Assembly (NCBI RefSeq): GCF_014306625.1
Contig: NZ_JACRYL010000005.1
Coordinates: 161,132-225,131 of the forward strand
Source: Pedobacter fastidiosus
GTDB taxonomy: Bacteria; Bacteroidota; Bacteroidia; Sphingobacteriales; Sphingobacteriaceae
DNA: 64,000 nt
Reading direction: 5' to 3'
Made by a program: the position numbers and the translations under genes. A model generated the notes under the pieces. The model did no database searches. It was not told the DNA's origin and saw nothing but the letters and a program-made list of their open reading frames with translations. Shown here one piece after another: positions 34,893 to 43,367 of this stretch (the first letter of the stretch is position 1; each line of letters begins with the position of its first letter).

Positions 34893-36248
34893 ATGGAAGC
34901 AAAATTTAATCCTCTATTATTATCTACAAAAGTAAGATTCGCCTTAGCCGGGATTATCATCTTATTGATCTTTTCCTGCAAAAAGATTGTAGAAGGGCAG
35001 TTAGAGATTGGCAATAAACTAACCCTCTCTAAAATTTCTTCAGATTATAAAGCGAGGCTTTCGGCTATAAAAAAAGATTTTTTCGAAAACAAGATCGACG
35101 AAAAGTTAAACCCAAAAACAAATCAAAAAATAGTTTGGAATCCAGACTGGGAACATCCTACCTCACAAATTGTTAATGATAGCATATCTTATGTTTTTTA
35201 TACACTTTTGGTGGATATTAAGACCGCAGAACATGATAAATTAGAAAAGATTCGTTCAAATTCATATCTTATTGTAAAGAATGAGAAAGAATTTTTTAGA
35301 GGAATTTATTTTGCGGATTCAAGCATTACAAAATCTTCGACTTTAAATTTTACAGGCAAGCTTTTGCTTACCAATTTGAAAACAAAAAAATCATTTATTA
35401 TTCGTTATGCTAATGGCAAGCCATTTGACAACTTTACAAAATCACAAAGAATAGCAAGTGCCAAGCTGATGTCGACACCAGGTTCGCTATCGTATTGGGG
35501 TCAAAATTGTCATCAGGAGATGAAATATTGCGTTTTTGCACCAGCAGGATATACAACTTGTGGAGGAACATTAGAAGTGGAAATCAGTCCAAACTGCATA
35601 TGGCCCAATGCACATTGTGGTGTATCATGGTATTTAGTTGACTCTTCTGAAGAGACTGTTTGTGAAGATGTTTGGTTTCCAGATCCACCTACTGATCCTG
35701 GTGATGGAGGAAGCGGTGGAGATAATTCAGGTGGAGATTATGATGATGAATCTGAAACAGACGGTAATGTTGAAATTAATGGCACTCAAGACCCGGATTT
35801 TCCGTCTAATTGTGCTTCTTGGGCTTACACTACAGCGTCGGTTGGCAGTTATCAAACTAGCGGTGTAACGGACATGAGATTCGATTTTGTTACTGAGTAT
35901 CAAGGAACTGACGGGAAATTGCATGTAGATTATGTGATATATCACTTTGACAAAACGTTATATTTCGAGTTTCCAAAAACTAGATTAGATGGTACTATTA
36001 TTTTACCATCAGAAGCGGCAAGACTTACCGCTTTAGCCAAGGATGCTGCGGAAGAAATTTTAGAATCACAAGTTGAATCTTCGCCACCGCCAGCATCTGG
36101 CGCACCTACTACTCTAATAATGAATCGTTTTCTAAATCTATTGAAAAATCAAGTTTCGGCTTACGGAGGAAGAGTAACATATAAAAATAATTATGGAACA
36201 CCTTCAAGTGCTGTTAGGCCATATACAAAAGGTATTGGTGGATGTTAA
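34893..36248 (+). CDS. Lipoprotein with low-complexity linker and unknown C-terminal domain (polymorphic-toxin-like)
   Basis: 451 residues. A lipoprotein signal ends at IIILLIFSCKK (Cys29). The N-terminal domain (about 30-190) has NPDWEHPTSQIVNDSISYVFYTL, YLIVKNEKEFFRGIYF and LNFTGKLLLTNLKTKKSFIIRYANGKPF. I recall this layout from surface lipoproteins of Bacteroidota that carry exchangeable C-terminal domains. A Cys-containing stretch (190-255), an Asp/Gly/Pro/Ser linker (about 265-295) and a distinct C-terminal domain of about 140 residues follow, ending GIGGC. I do not recognise that domain. Two small genes follow at 12 and 9 bp. AT-rich relative to neighbours by eye. The toxin reading is inference. 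Confidence 0.6.
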   Translation: MEAKFNPLLLSTKVRFALAGIIILLIFSCKKIVEGQLEIGNKLTLSKISSDYKARLSAIKKDFFENKIDEKLNPKTNQKIVWNPDWEHPTSQIVNDSISYVFYTLLVDIKTAEHDKLEKIRSNSYLIVKNEKEFFRGIYFADSSITKSSTLNFTGKLLLTNLKTKKSFIIRYANGKPFDNFTKSQRIASAKLMSTPGSLSYWGQNCHQEMKYCVFAPAGYTTCGGTLEVEISPNCIWPNAHCGVSWYLVDSSEETVCEDVWFPDPPTDPGDGGSGGDNSGGDYDDESETDGNVEINGTQDPDFPSNCASWAYTTASVGSYQTSGVTDMRFDFVTEYQGTDGKLHVDYVIYHFDKTLYFEFPKTRLDGTIILPSEAARLTALAKDAAEEILESQVESSPPPASGAPTTLIMNRFLNLLKNQVSAYGGRVTYKNNYGTPSSAVRPYTKGIGGC

Positions 36249-36260
36249 ATAATTACTAAG

Positions 36261-36680
36261 ATGTCACTTATAGAAAATATAGCATCGAATAAATTAGTCA
36301 CTTCAGCGATAAAAGACCAAATTATTTTGGAAAAAGATATTGAAGAAGTATGCTACGAGAAGCACTGGGAAAATATGTATACTTTCAGGAATGTTTCAAT
36401 AGATGATATAGATTTTAAAAGTATATATATTAAAATAAGCTCAGAGGCAATATTCGTAAACTTATTGACTAACTACACAGCTATTTATGACGATTCAATG
36501 AAATTTTTTGGCAGAAACGGCATTAGCCATCAAAAAGAACCATATATTGATAATGGTAGAGAACTTGAAGAGTATAGAAAAAAGTTGGGCAAGTTTACAA
36601 TCCTGAATAAGACCGCTAATGTGTCAGTTCTAAAATCGGATGCTTATGGCTGTATTATAAAATTAACCGTAATCATTTAA
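36261..36680 (+). CDS. Small unknown protein, possible immunity partner
   Basis: 139 residues, no signal peptide, mixed charge, no family recognised. It follows the lipoprotein gene by 12 bp and precedes a small membrane-protein gene by 9 bp. A cytoplasmic protein of this size directly behind a modular surface protein is the position of an immunity gene in polymorphic toxin loci. Nothing in the sequence itself proves this. Several Lys/Ile/Asn-rich stretches suggest higher AT content than the core genes nearby. Confidence 0.55.
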   Translation: MSLIENIASNKLVTSAIKDQIILEKDIEEVCYEKHWENMYTFRNVSIDDIDFKSIYIKISSEAIFVNLLTNYTAIYDDSMKFFGRNGISHQKEPYIDNGRELEEYRKKLGKFTILNKTANVSVLKSDAYGCIIKLTVII

Positions 36681-36689
36681 CTAAATATT

Positions 36690-36935
36690 ATGATTAAGAA
36701 ATTTTTAATATTGTTCCCTATATTATTAGCTCTTTCAATTTATTTAGGGTTTCCGAAGCAATCTTATAATTATATAATATTGCGAGGAAAATTAGGGACA
36801 GGTAATAGCTATCGTTTTTTAATAAACGGAATTATTATAGACCTATTATTTTGTCTGCTTTCGTCAGGATTACTTGTTTTTTTATGGATAACTATAAAAA
36901 AAAGATTGATTTTCAAGACATCGTCCCGTTCTTAG
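36690..36935 (+). CDS. Small membrane protein, unknown
   Basis: 81 residues with two hydrophobic helices, about 4-20 (FLILFPILLALSIYLGF) and 45-68 (LINGIIIDLLFCLLSSGLLVFLWI), and a Lys/Arg-rich tail, so a short inner-membrane hairpin with the tail probably in the cytoplasm. Last gene of the 34893-36935 accessory unit. It could be a membrane-type immunity protein or unrelated. Confidence 0.5.
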   Translation: MIKKFLILFPILLALSIYLGFPKQSYNYIILRGKLGTGNSYRFLINGIIIDLLFCLLSSGLLVFLWITIKKRLIFKTSSRS

Positions 36936-37099
36936 AAATAATAAGTGTTAACAATAGAATAAAATATTTTGCTTTTTTTGATAGAGTTTGTAAAATATAA
37001 GATGATTTAGTTAGAGGAATCTTAATACGATTAGAGGATTTTAGAAAAATAAGTTAGGGAAAATGTTTCCATTTTCCCTCGAACATCTTCCATTTCAAC

Positions 37100-37660
37100 C
37101 TATCTTTTCTTACTCTTATTCGGAAACTTCATTTTGTAATCCGTTTGGATATTTCCTTTAGAAATCGCATCCAGTTTGCCTTTAAGCATCGTTTTACGTA
37201 GAATACTTACTTTATCTGTAAAGAGTTTTCCTTCAATGTGATCATATTCGTGCTGAATAACGCGTGCTGGCATTCCATCAACATCATCTGTGTGCTCCAC
37301 CCAGTTCTCATCAAAATATTTTACTTTGATGTTCGGCTTGCGCATAATGTTTTCGCGGATGTCAGGAATGCTCAAACAGCCTTCATTGAAACTCCAAGCC
37401 TCACCAGTTTCTTCTAAAATCTGAGCGTTTATAAATACCCTTTTGTAACCCGGTTTCCCATTATCATCATCGCCAGTATCTACAATAAATAAACGGATTG
37501 GCAAACCAACTTGAGGGGCAGCAAGGCCAACGCCATTAGCATAGTACATGGTATCGAACATATTGCTAATCAGTTGTTTTAATTCTGGATAATCTTTGTC
37601 TATATCGGTTCCAATTTTTTTTAATACTGGATCTCCGTAAGCTACTATTGGTAATTTCAT
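37100..37660 (-). CDS. def: Peptide deformylase
   Basis: Removes the formyl group from the N-terminal methionine of new proteins. 186 residues with all three metal/active-site motifs: GVGLAAPQVGLPIR (motif I), EGCLSIPDIR (motif II, with metal-ligand Cys) and QHEYDHIEGKLF (motif III, HExxH-type as HEYDH). Normal length. It reads alone; a long inverted repeat lies in its promoter side (37686-37766). Confidence 0.97.
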   Translation of the reverse strand: MKLPIVAYGDPVLKKIGTDIDKDYPELKQLISNMFDTMYYANGVGLAAPQVGLPIRLFIVDTGDDDNGKPGYKRVFINAQILEETGEAWSFNEGCLSIPDIRENIMRKPNIKVKYFDENWVEHTDDVDGMPARVIQHEYDHIEGKLFTDKVSILRKTMLKGKLDAISKGNIQTDYKMKFPNKSKKR

Positions 37661-37685
37661 TGTGTAATCTATTTTTTATATCGGT

Positions 37686-37766
37686 CGTCATTGCGAGGCA
37701 CGAAGCAATCCCACAACAATCGCTCTAACCTAGCGCTTTAAGATGGCTTCGTGCCTCGCAATGACG
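37686..37766. repeat. Perfect 21-bp inverted repeat (CGTCATTGCGAGG type)
   Basis: The arm at 37686-37706, CGTCATTGCGAGGCACGAAG plus C, is matched exactly in inverse at 37746-37766, with a 39-nt centre. This is a dispersed intergenic repeat type seen in several bacterial genomes (from memory). It lies between two genes reading the same way, def and the M16 peptidase gene, upstream of def. Confidence 0.8.
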
Positions 37767-37823
37767 AGTAGTCGAATGGTGAAACCACAATTGCGACGCA
37801 CATTATTTTTACAAAAATAAGAA

Positions 37824-39056
37824 TTATTCCAATATTGGGCTGAAAGTAAAAATATTCAGTTTTTCAATATCTAAAACTTCGTTTGCAATTTGGGCTACTT
37901 CTTGCGTAGTAACCTGATTAATTTTTTCAAAAACTCTTTCTAACGAATCAATTTTATTGTGATCGATCAAGCTTTTAGCCATCGAAATAATCAAACCGAT
38001 TCTGTTCTCTTCGCCTAGCGCAATCTGACCAATAAACTTGTTTTTCGCCTTTAGCAACTGCAATTCGTTGAGCGGATTATCCCTTAGCTTCTTAATTTCT
38101 TTAAAAATTAAGGATAACGCTCTCTGTTGCTTTTCTTTATCGGTTCCAAAGTAAATAGAAAATATCCCAGTATCACTTAACGGAGAAAAATTAGATTCAA
38201 TTGTGTAAGCAATTCCGTACTTTTCCCTAATTTGAAGATTTAAAACAGAACTCATTCCATTGCCACCAAAATAGTTATTTAGCAACATTAAACCCGCTTT
38301 ATTTTTGTTGTGGGTAGAATAAGTTTGTGTACCCAAAATACAATGCGCTTGCATAATCGGCTTATAAATGGTAGTACTGCTTTGAGGTAAAATAGCAGGT
38401 TTTATTCTGTTTTGTGTTGGCGAATTTTCTACAACATCAGCAAAATGCTTGGTGCCTTTTTTTGTTACACTATTAAAGCTGTAGTTCCCTAAAACGGCAA
38501 TAACAATTTCGTTGGTTCTATAATTCGCCTTGCGGAAATTGATAATATCTTCTCTGGTAAAATTCTGAACGCTTTCTGTTGTGCCTAAAATGTTATTTCC
38601 CAGAGCATTGCCTGCAAAAAGCATGTCTTCGAAATCATCGTTTATTGCTTCTTCAGGTTGATCTAAATAAGATGCAATCTCATCTAAAATAACACTTTTC
38701 TCTTTATCCATTTCATCTTTGGGAAAGGTAGAATGGAAAATAATATCATTAAAAAGATCTAAAGTTCTATCTAAGTAAGGATTTAAAAAAGAGGCATGAA
38801 CACAGGTATATTCTTTGGTTGTATAAGCATTTAAATCTGCACCAACACTTTCCAAACGGTTTAAAATTTGATTGGTACTTCGTTTTTCCGTACGCTTAAA
38901 AATGAGGTGCTCGATAAAATGTGCTAAGCCTGCTTTGTTTTCCGGCTCATCTCTAGAGCCCGTATTTACAATTATGCAGGCATGAGAAATGGCGGAAGCC
39001 GAAGGCACATGAAGTAAGCGGATGCCGTTGGGCAAGGTATGAACATTGTATTCCAT
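37824..39056 (-). CDS. M16 family zinc peptidase (pitrilysin/processing-peptidase type)
   Basis: 410 residues. The inverted zinc motif HFIEHLIFK (HxxEH) near residue 46 and the downstream Glu in the KEYTCVHASFLNP/EMDKEKSVILDEI region mark an active M16 subunit. The second half (GGNGMSSVLNLQIREKYGIAYTIESNFSPLSDTGIFSIYFGT) is the usual inactive-fold lobe with the R...Y substrate-binding pair. No signal peptide, so probably cytoplasmic. Such ~45 kDa forms act as dimers on peptides or presequences. It lies 163 bp upstream of def in the same direction. Confidence 0.92.
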   Translation of the reverse strand: MEYNVHTLPNGIRLLHVPSASAISHACIIVNTGSRDEPENKAGLAHFIEHLIFKRTEKRSTNQILNRLESVGADLNAYTTKEYTCVHASFLNPYLDRTLDLFNDIIFHSTFPKDEMDKEKSVILDEIASYLDQPEEAINDDFEDMLFAGNALGNNILGTTESVQNFTREDIINFRKANYRTNEIVIAVLGNYSFNSVTKKGTKHFADVVENSPTQNRIKPAILPQSSTTIYKPIMQAHCILGTQTYSTHNKNKAGLMLLNNYFGGNGMSSVLNLQIREKYGIAYTIESNFSPLSDTGIFSIYFGTDKEKQQRALSLIFKEIKKLRDNPLNELQLLKAKNKFIGQIALGEENRIGLIISMAKSLIDHNKIDSLERVFEKINQVTTQEVAQIANEVLDIEKLNIFTFSPILE

Positions 39057-39082
39057 TGGGGGGCAAAGATAAGGCTTATTGC

Positions 39083-39535
39083 TTACAATGCCTCGGTTTC
39101 TGGGTATTGCAATTGTAAATCAGAAATCACTTTATCTTTTGTTGGCCTACTGCGAATTAGGAAAAACAAACTTATTCCACCAAAAATTAGGAAGAAAGCG
39201 TTTGTTGTAATCAAAAAACCAACAATATTTAAAAGTGCGCCACCCTCTAAAAGCGCTGAACCTACAATAAATGCGCTTTGATATTGTGCTATTTTAGAAT
39301 CTAAGAAATCGGATGGATTGATTTTAGAAATTAACATCTTTTTTAAAAAAATGCTTCCTGCTAAAGTAGCCAATCCCATTATTGGGAAAATAGGGTTAAA
39401 GGGAAATGTGGTTTCAAATTTGGCATCAAAGATCATTCTATCTTTATTGAGCAGAATGGTAACCATAGCAAATAAAAATACACCAGAGCAAAGTGCAAGG
39501 TGAATGATTTGGAGCGTTTTTAGTTTTGAATTCAT
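39083..39535 (-). CDS. Conserved membrane protein, four helices, unknown
   Basis: 150 residues with four hydrophobic helices at about 8-28, 46-64, 88-104 and 106-127, ending in a charged tail (RSRPTKDKVISDLQLQYPETEAL). No catalytic motif. I do not recognise a named family. It lies between the oligopeptidase gene and the M16 peptidase gene, all on the same strand with gaps of 26 and 70 bp. Confidence 0.7.
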   Translation of the reverse strand: MNSKLKTLQIIHLALCSGVFLFAMVTILLNKDRMIFDAKFETTFPFNPIFPIMGLATLAGSIFLKKMLISKINPSDFLDSKIAQYQSAFIVGSALLEGGALLNIVGFLITTNAFFLIFGGISLFFLIRSRPTKDKVISDLQLQYPETEAL

Positions 39536-39605
39536 AAAAATTTAAGGTAAAACTTTGACAACTTGATCCGAATTGGGCAGATCAAATTGCCAAAGTTAAA
39601 TTATA

Positions 39606-41756
39606 CTATTTATTTATTCCCTCCAGAGCAAAGAAAAAAGCATAACCTAAAGCTTCTTCCTTTAAATAATCGAAACGGCCAGATGCACCACCATGACCAA
39701 ATTCCATATTCGTTTTCAGGAATAAAACATTCTTATCGGTTTTATTTGCTCTAAGTTTTGCAACCCATTTTGCTGGTTCGAAATATTGAACCTGACTATC
39801 ATGCAAACCCGTAGTAACGAGCATATTTGGATAAGCTTTTTTCTCTACGTTTTCGTATGGAGAATAACTTTTCATGTAATCGTAAGCATCTTTTTTCTTA
39901 GGATTTCCCCATTCGTCGAACTCATTGGTGGTTAGCGGAATACTTTCATCCAGCATGGTATTAACCACATCAACAAAAGGAACATCGGCAATTACACCGT
40001 TCCATAAATCTGGCGCAAGGTTAACAATAGCACCCATTAATAATCCACCAGCACTACCGCCATTGGCATAAAGATGTCCTTTGCTTGTGTATTTTTGATC
40101 AACTAGATATTCTCCGCAGGCAATAAAATCAGTGAAAGTATTTTTCTTTTTCATCAATTCACCGTCTTCATACCATTGTCGCCCAAGCTCTTGCCCGCCA
40201 CGAACATTTGCAATAGCGAAAACAAAACCGCGGTTAAGCAGGCTTAATCTTGGTGTAGAAAAATATACATCAGAGTTTGCGCCATAAGAACCATATCCAT
40301 AAAGGAGTAATGGCGATTTTCCGTTCTTTTCAAAGCCCTTTTTGTAGACTAAGGCAATGGGTACTTTTGTTCCATCTTTAGCGGTGGCGAAAACACGTTC
40401 TGTAACATATTCTTTCGGATCATAACCGCCAACAACTTCTTGTTGCTTCATTAAATGCTGATCGCGTTTCTCTAAATTATAATCGTAAATAGAATTTGGA
40501 GTAGTTAAGGAGGTATAAGAATAACGCAAAGTTTTACTGTCGTATTCTGGATTGGTGCCTACCCCTGCATCATAAGCAGGCTCATCAAATTTGATGTAAT
40601 AATCGCTCCCATCTTTTTTGAGTACACGCAATTCGGTTAACCCATTCTTACGTTCCGATAGAACAACATAATCTTTAAACTCATCTGCACCTTCTAAAAG
40701 CACATCTTTACGATTCGGAATTACCTCTTTCCAGTTCTCCTTTTCGGTTTTATCCAGCGGGCATTCCATCAAACGGAAGTTTTTTGCGTTCCAATTAGTG
40801 CGTATTAAAAATTTTCCATCAACGGGATAAACATCGTAAAGCACATCTTTAGAACGAGGGGAAAAAACTTTGAAATTTGCTTCAGGATGGTCTGCATCAA
40901 GCATTCTCATTTCAGAAGTCAGCGTACCTTCCGACCCGATTAAAATGAATTTACCATTTTTAGATTTTCCTACACCAATATAATTTGTGTTATCCTTTTC
41001 ATCATAAACAACCAGATCGGTAATGGCGTCGGCCCCCAGCGTATGTTTTTTAATTTTTTCGCTTAATAAAGTAACCGGATTATTAGCCGTGTAAAAAAGC
41101 GTTTTGTTATCGTTTGCCCAAACTGTCCTTCCGCTGGTGTTGGTTACAGCATCTTTATAAACTTCGCCAGTCTCTAAGTTTTTAATGTTGATGGTATATT
41201 GCCTGCGAGAAACTTTATCAACCCCAAAAGCTAAAAGCTTATTATCAGGGCTTATACTGAAACCGGTTGCGCTGTAATAAGCATGCCCTTTTGCTAAGTC
41301 ATCAACATCTAAAAGAATTTCTTCTTTTGCAGTTAAACTGCCTTTTTTGCGACAATATTTAAAGTATTGTTTTCCATCTTCCGTTCTTGAATAATAGAAA
41401 TAACCATTTTTGAAAATAGGAACCGACTCATCTTTTTCCTTAATTCTTCCCTTCATTTCTGCAAACAAATCTGCCTGAAACTGATCAGTTCCCTTCATCA
41501 TTGTATTTAAGTAGGTGTTTTCTGCTTTCAGGTAATCAACAACTTTGGTGCTATCTGGTCCTTTTTTAAAATAGTCAATCATCCAATAATAGTTATCTAC
41601 CACGGTATCGCCATGTAAAATTCTTTTATGCGGAATAATTTCTGCCACAGGGGCTTTAGCATCGGGCCATTTATACGTTTCCATTTCTTTTTTCTTTGGG
41701 TTGTTGCACGCTGTTATTGCACTTAGCAAAAGCAGGCTAGGTAAAATAAGTTTCAT
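39606..41756 (-). CDS. Oligopeptidase B-like S9A peptidase, lipoprotein
   Basis: 716 residues from ATG 41756, beginning MKLILPSLLLLSAITACNN, a lipoprotein signal (Cys17). The N-terminal beta-propeller follows, then the alpha/beta-hydrolase domain: PLLLYGYGSYG, RGGQELGRQWYEDG, the nucleophile NGGSAGGLLMG (Ser568), a later Asp in VTTGLHDSQVQYFEPAKWVAKLR and His in GHGGASGRF. Cleaves short peptides, usually after basic residues in the family. The frame stays open to 41948, but that extension crosses a repeat element and hides the signal peptide, so I reject it. Unlike cytoplasmic E. coli PtrB this one is exported and lipidated. Confidence 0.92.
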   Translation of the reverse strand: MKLILPSLLLLSAITACNNPKKKEMETYKWPDAKAPVAEIIPHKRILHGDTVVDNYYWMIDYFKKGPDSTKVVDYLKAENTYLNTMMKGTDQFQADLFAEMKGRIKEKDESVPIFKNGYFYYSRTEDGKQYFKYCRKKGSLTAKEEILLDVDDLAKGHAYYSATGFSISPDNKLLAFGVDKVSRRQYTINIKNLETGEVYKDAVTNTSGRTVWANDNKTLFYTANNPVTLLSEKIKKHTLGADAITDLVVYDEKDNTNYIGVGKSKNGKFILIGSEGTLTSEMRMLDADHPEANFKVFSPRSKDVLYDVYPVDGKFLIRTNWNAKNFRLMECPLDKTEKENWKEVIPNRKDVLLEGADEFKDYVVLSERKNGLTELRVLKKDGSDYYIKFDEPAYDAGVGTNPEYDSKTLRYSYTSLTTPNSIYDYNLEKRDQHLMKQQEVVGGYDPKEYVTERVFATAKDGTKVPIALVYKKGFEKNGKSPLLLYGYGSYGANSDVYFSTPRLSLLNRGFVFAIANVRGGQELGRQWYEDGELMKKKNTFTDFIACGEYLVDQKYTSKGHLYANGGSAGGLLMGAIVNLAPDLWNGVIADVPFVDVVNTMLDESIPLTTNEFDEWGNPKKKDAYDYMKSYSPYENVEKKAYPNMLVTTGLHDSQVQYFEPAKWVAKLRANKTDKNVLFLKTNMEFGHGGASGRFDYLKEEALGYAFFFALEGINK

Positions 41757-41810
41757 AATGCTGGTTTGGTTGAGGTTGATGCAATATAAAAAAAAATTAT
41801 TGGAGATTTT

Positions 41811-41903
41811 TTTTTGGAAATGAGTGGTTCGGTTTTCCATGGGGGAATACGGCCCCGCTTTCCCCACTGCCACGAAAAGTGGCATTTGTACTATCGGGTT
41901 TAT
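41811..41903 (+). repeat. Dispersed element, copy B
   Basis: Begins TTTTTGGAAATGAGTGGTTC and ends TCGGGTTTAT, matching copies at 20384, 46521, 57207 and 58891. Its inner hairpin is TGCCAC-GAAAA-GTGGCA. It lies in the 441-bp divergent gap between the oligopeptidase and proB genes (41757-42197), which also holds the repeat at 41957-42020 and a short piece resembling the 61557 family near 42070-42110. Confidence 0.75.
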
Positions 41904-41956
41904 TGAACAATGGTTGTAACTTTTGGCAAAATAACTGCCCCTTGCCAAAAAATTAA

Positions 41957-42020
41957 TTAACCACAGATGAAATAGTTTGATGACTAAAATCTGTGATTAT
42001 CTGCGTGCATCTGTGGTTAA
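41957..42020. repeat. Inverted repeat, CCACAGATG type
   Basis: TTAACCACAGATG (41957-41969) is matched exactly in inverse at 42008-42020, with a 38-nt centre that repeats ATCTGTG. A related CCACAGAGC repeat lies on the other side of proB. Confidence 0.75.
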
Positions 42021-42197
42021 AAAAACTTAAGTTGATAACATTGGTGGTTGGTGGTGGTTATATCTTCATTGCCGTTCGGCTTCAGCCAACAGAACCTTAA
42101 TTGCCATTTTGTTAAAAATGCACCTCACAATTGATATTCATGTGATTTAGAAAAAATAGATGTTAAATTGCCACATCAAATTGTTTTTAGCGTAATA

Positions 42198-43277
42198 ATG
42201 AAGTTAGGGTACAAAAAAATTGTTGTTAAAGTAGGTTCGAATGTAATCACACAAGCTAATGGATTACCAGATGAAGCAAGAATTAATCATCTAGTTAATC
42301 AGTTGGCTGAGATTAAAAAACTTGGTATTGAGGTGATTTTGGTTTCTTCTGGAGCAGTAGCTTCTGGCAGAAGTTTAATTAAAGTTTCCGAAAAACAAGA
42401 TGCCATAACCACCCGTCAATTATTGGCTTCGATTGGGCAGGTAAAATTGATTAATACCTATTCTAATTTCTTTGCAGAGCACGATATAAAATGCGCCCAG
42501 GTATTGGTTACCAAAGAAGATTTTCGAGATCGGGCACATTACCTAAACATGAAAAACTGCCTACAGATTTTGCTTCAACATGATGTAATTCCTGTAGTAA
42601 ACGAGAACGATGTGGTTTCGGTAACCGAGCTAATGTTTACCGATAATGATGAGCTGGCTGGGCTAATTGCCTCTATGTTAAATGCAGATGCACTGATTAT
42701 TCTTTCCAATGTAAATGGGATTTATAACGGTGATCCTAAAGTAGAAGGATCAGAAGTTATTCAAGAAATAAAAGGTTCTGTTTCCAATCTTGCATCTTTT
42801 ATCCAAACCGGAAAATCACAGTTTGGTCGTGGTGGAATGATTACCAAATCTACCATGGCGCAAAAAGTTGCCAAACTTGGCATTACGGTTCACATTGCTA
42901 ACGGAACAACAGATAATGTACTTACAGCTTTGTTAAATAATGAATTGATTCACACTCGTTTTGTTCCTGAGAAAAGCAAATCGGGCAAAAAGAAGTGGAT
43001 TGCACATTCAGAAACTTCGGCAACAGGAATTGTTCAGCTAAACGATGGCGCTAAAAGTGTTCTTACATCTGGTAAGGCAACAAGTTTATTGCCCGTTGGA
43101 ATTATTGCCATTCAGTCTGATTTCTTAAAAGGCGATATCATTAAAATCGTTGATGAAAAGAATAATCTTATAGGTTTGGGAATTGCAGAATATGGCTCGG
43201 ATAAAGCCAAAGAAAGAATAGGACAGAAAAAACAGAAACCTTTAGTGCATTACGATTATTTTTACTCGGCAATTTAA
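42198..43277 (+). CDS. proB: Glutamate 5-kinase
   Basis: First step of proline synthesis from glutamate. 359 residues from ATG 42198 (MKLGYKKIVVKVGSNVIT). The amino-acid-kinase fold is clear: VKVGSNVIT, EVILVSSGAVASGR, NENDVVSVTELMFTDNDELAGLIASML and the late GRGGMITKSTMAQKVAKLGI. A C-terminal PUA domain (about 270-359, VGIIAIQSDFLKGDIIKIVDEKNNLIGLGIAEY) is present as in E. coli ProB. A TTG at 42168 is an unlikely earlier start. proA follows after a 90-bp gap containing an inverted repeat. Confidence 0.95.
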   Translation: MKLGYKKIVVKVGSNVITQANGLPDEARINHLVNQLAEIKKLGIEVILVSSGAVASGRSLIKVSEKQDAITTRQLLASIGQVKLINTYSNFFAEHDIKCAQVLVTKEDFRDRAHYLNMKNCLQILLQHDVIPVVNENDVVSVTELMFTDNDELAGLIASMLNADALIILSNVNGIYNGDPKVEGSEVIQEIKGSVSNLASFIQTGKSQFGRGGMITKSTMAQKVAKLGITVHIANGTTDNVLTALLNNELIHTRFVPEKSKSGKKKWIAHSETSATGIVQLNDGAKSVLTSGKATSLLPVGIIAIQSDFLKGDIIKIVDEKNNLIGLGIAEYGSDKAKERIGQKKQKPLVHYDYFYSAI

Positions 43278-43285
43278 ATATTCAA

Positions 43286-43353
43286 CCACAGAGCACACAA
43301 AGAACAAGAAGTCATATTTATAATTCTCTGTGAAAACTCAGTGTGCTCTGTGG
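43286..43353. repeat. Inverted repeat, CCACAGAGC type, between proB and proA
   Basis: CCACAGAGCACAC (43286-43298) is matched exactly in inverse at 43341-43353, with a 42-nt centre. It fills most of the proB-proA gap and could lower read-through or mark an RNA processing site. Confidence 0.75.
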
Positions 43354-43367
43354 TAAAAAGATAAAAA

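Noticed and set aside
41757..41948. N-terminal extension of the oligopeptidase gene to 41948
   Set aside because: It crosses dispersed element copy B and would hide the lipoprotein signal that starts at 41756.
42168..42197. TTG start for proB 30 bp upstream
   Set aside because: The ATG at 42198 begins the conserved kinase N-terminus; the extra ten residues fit no family pattern.
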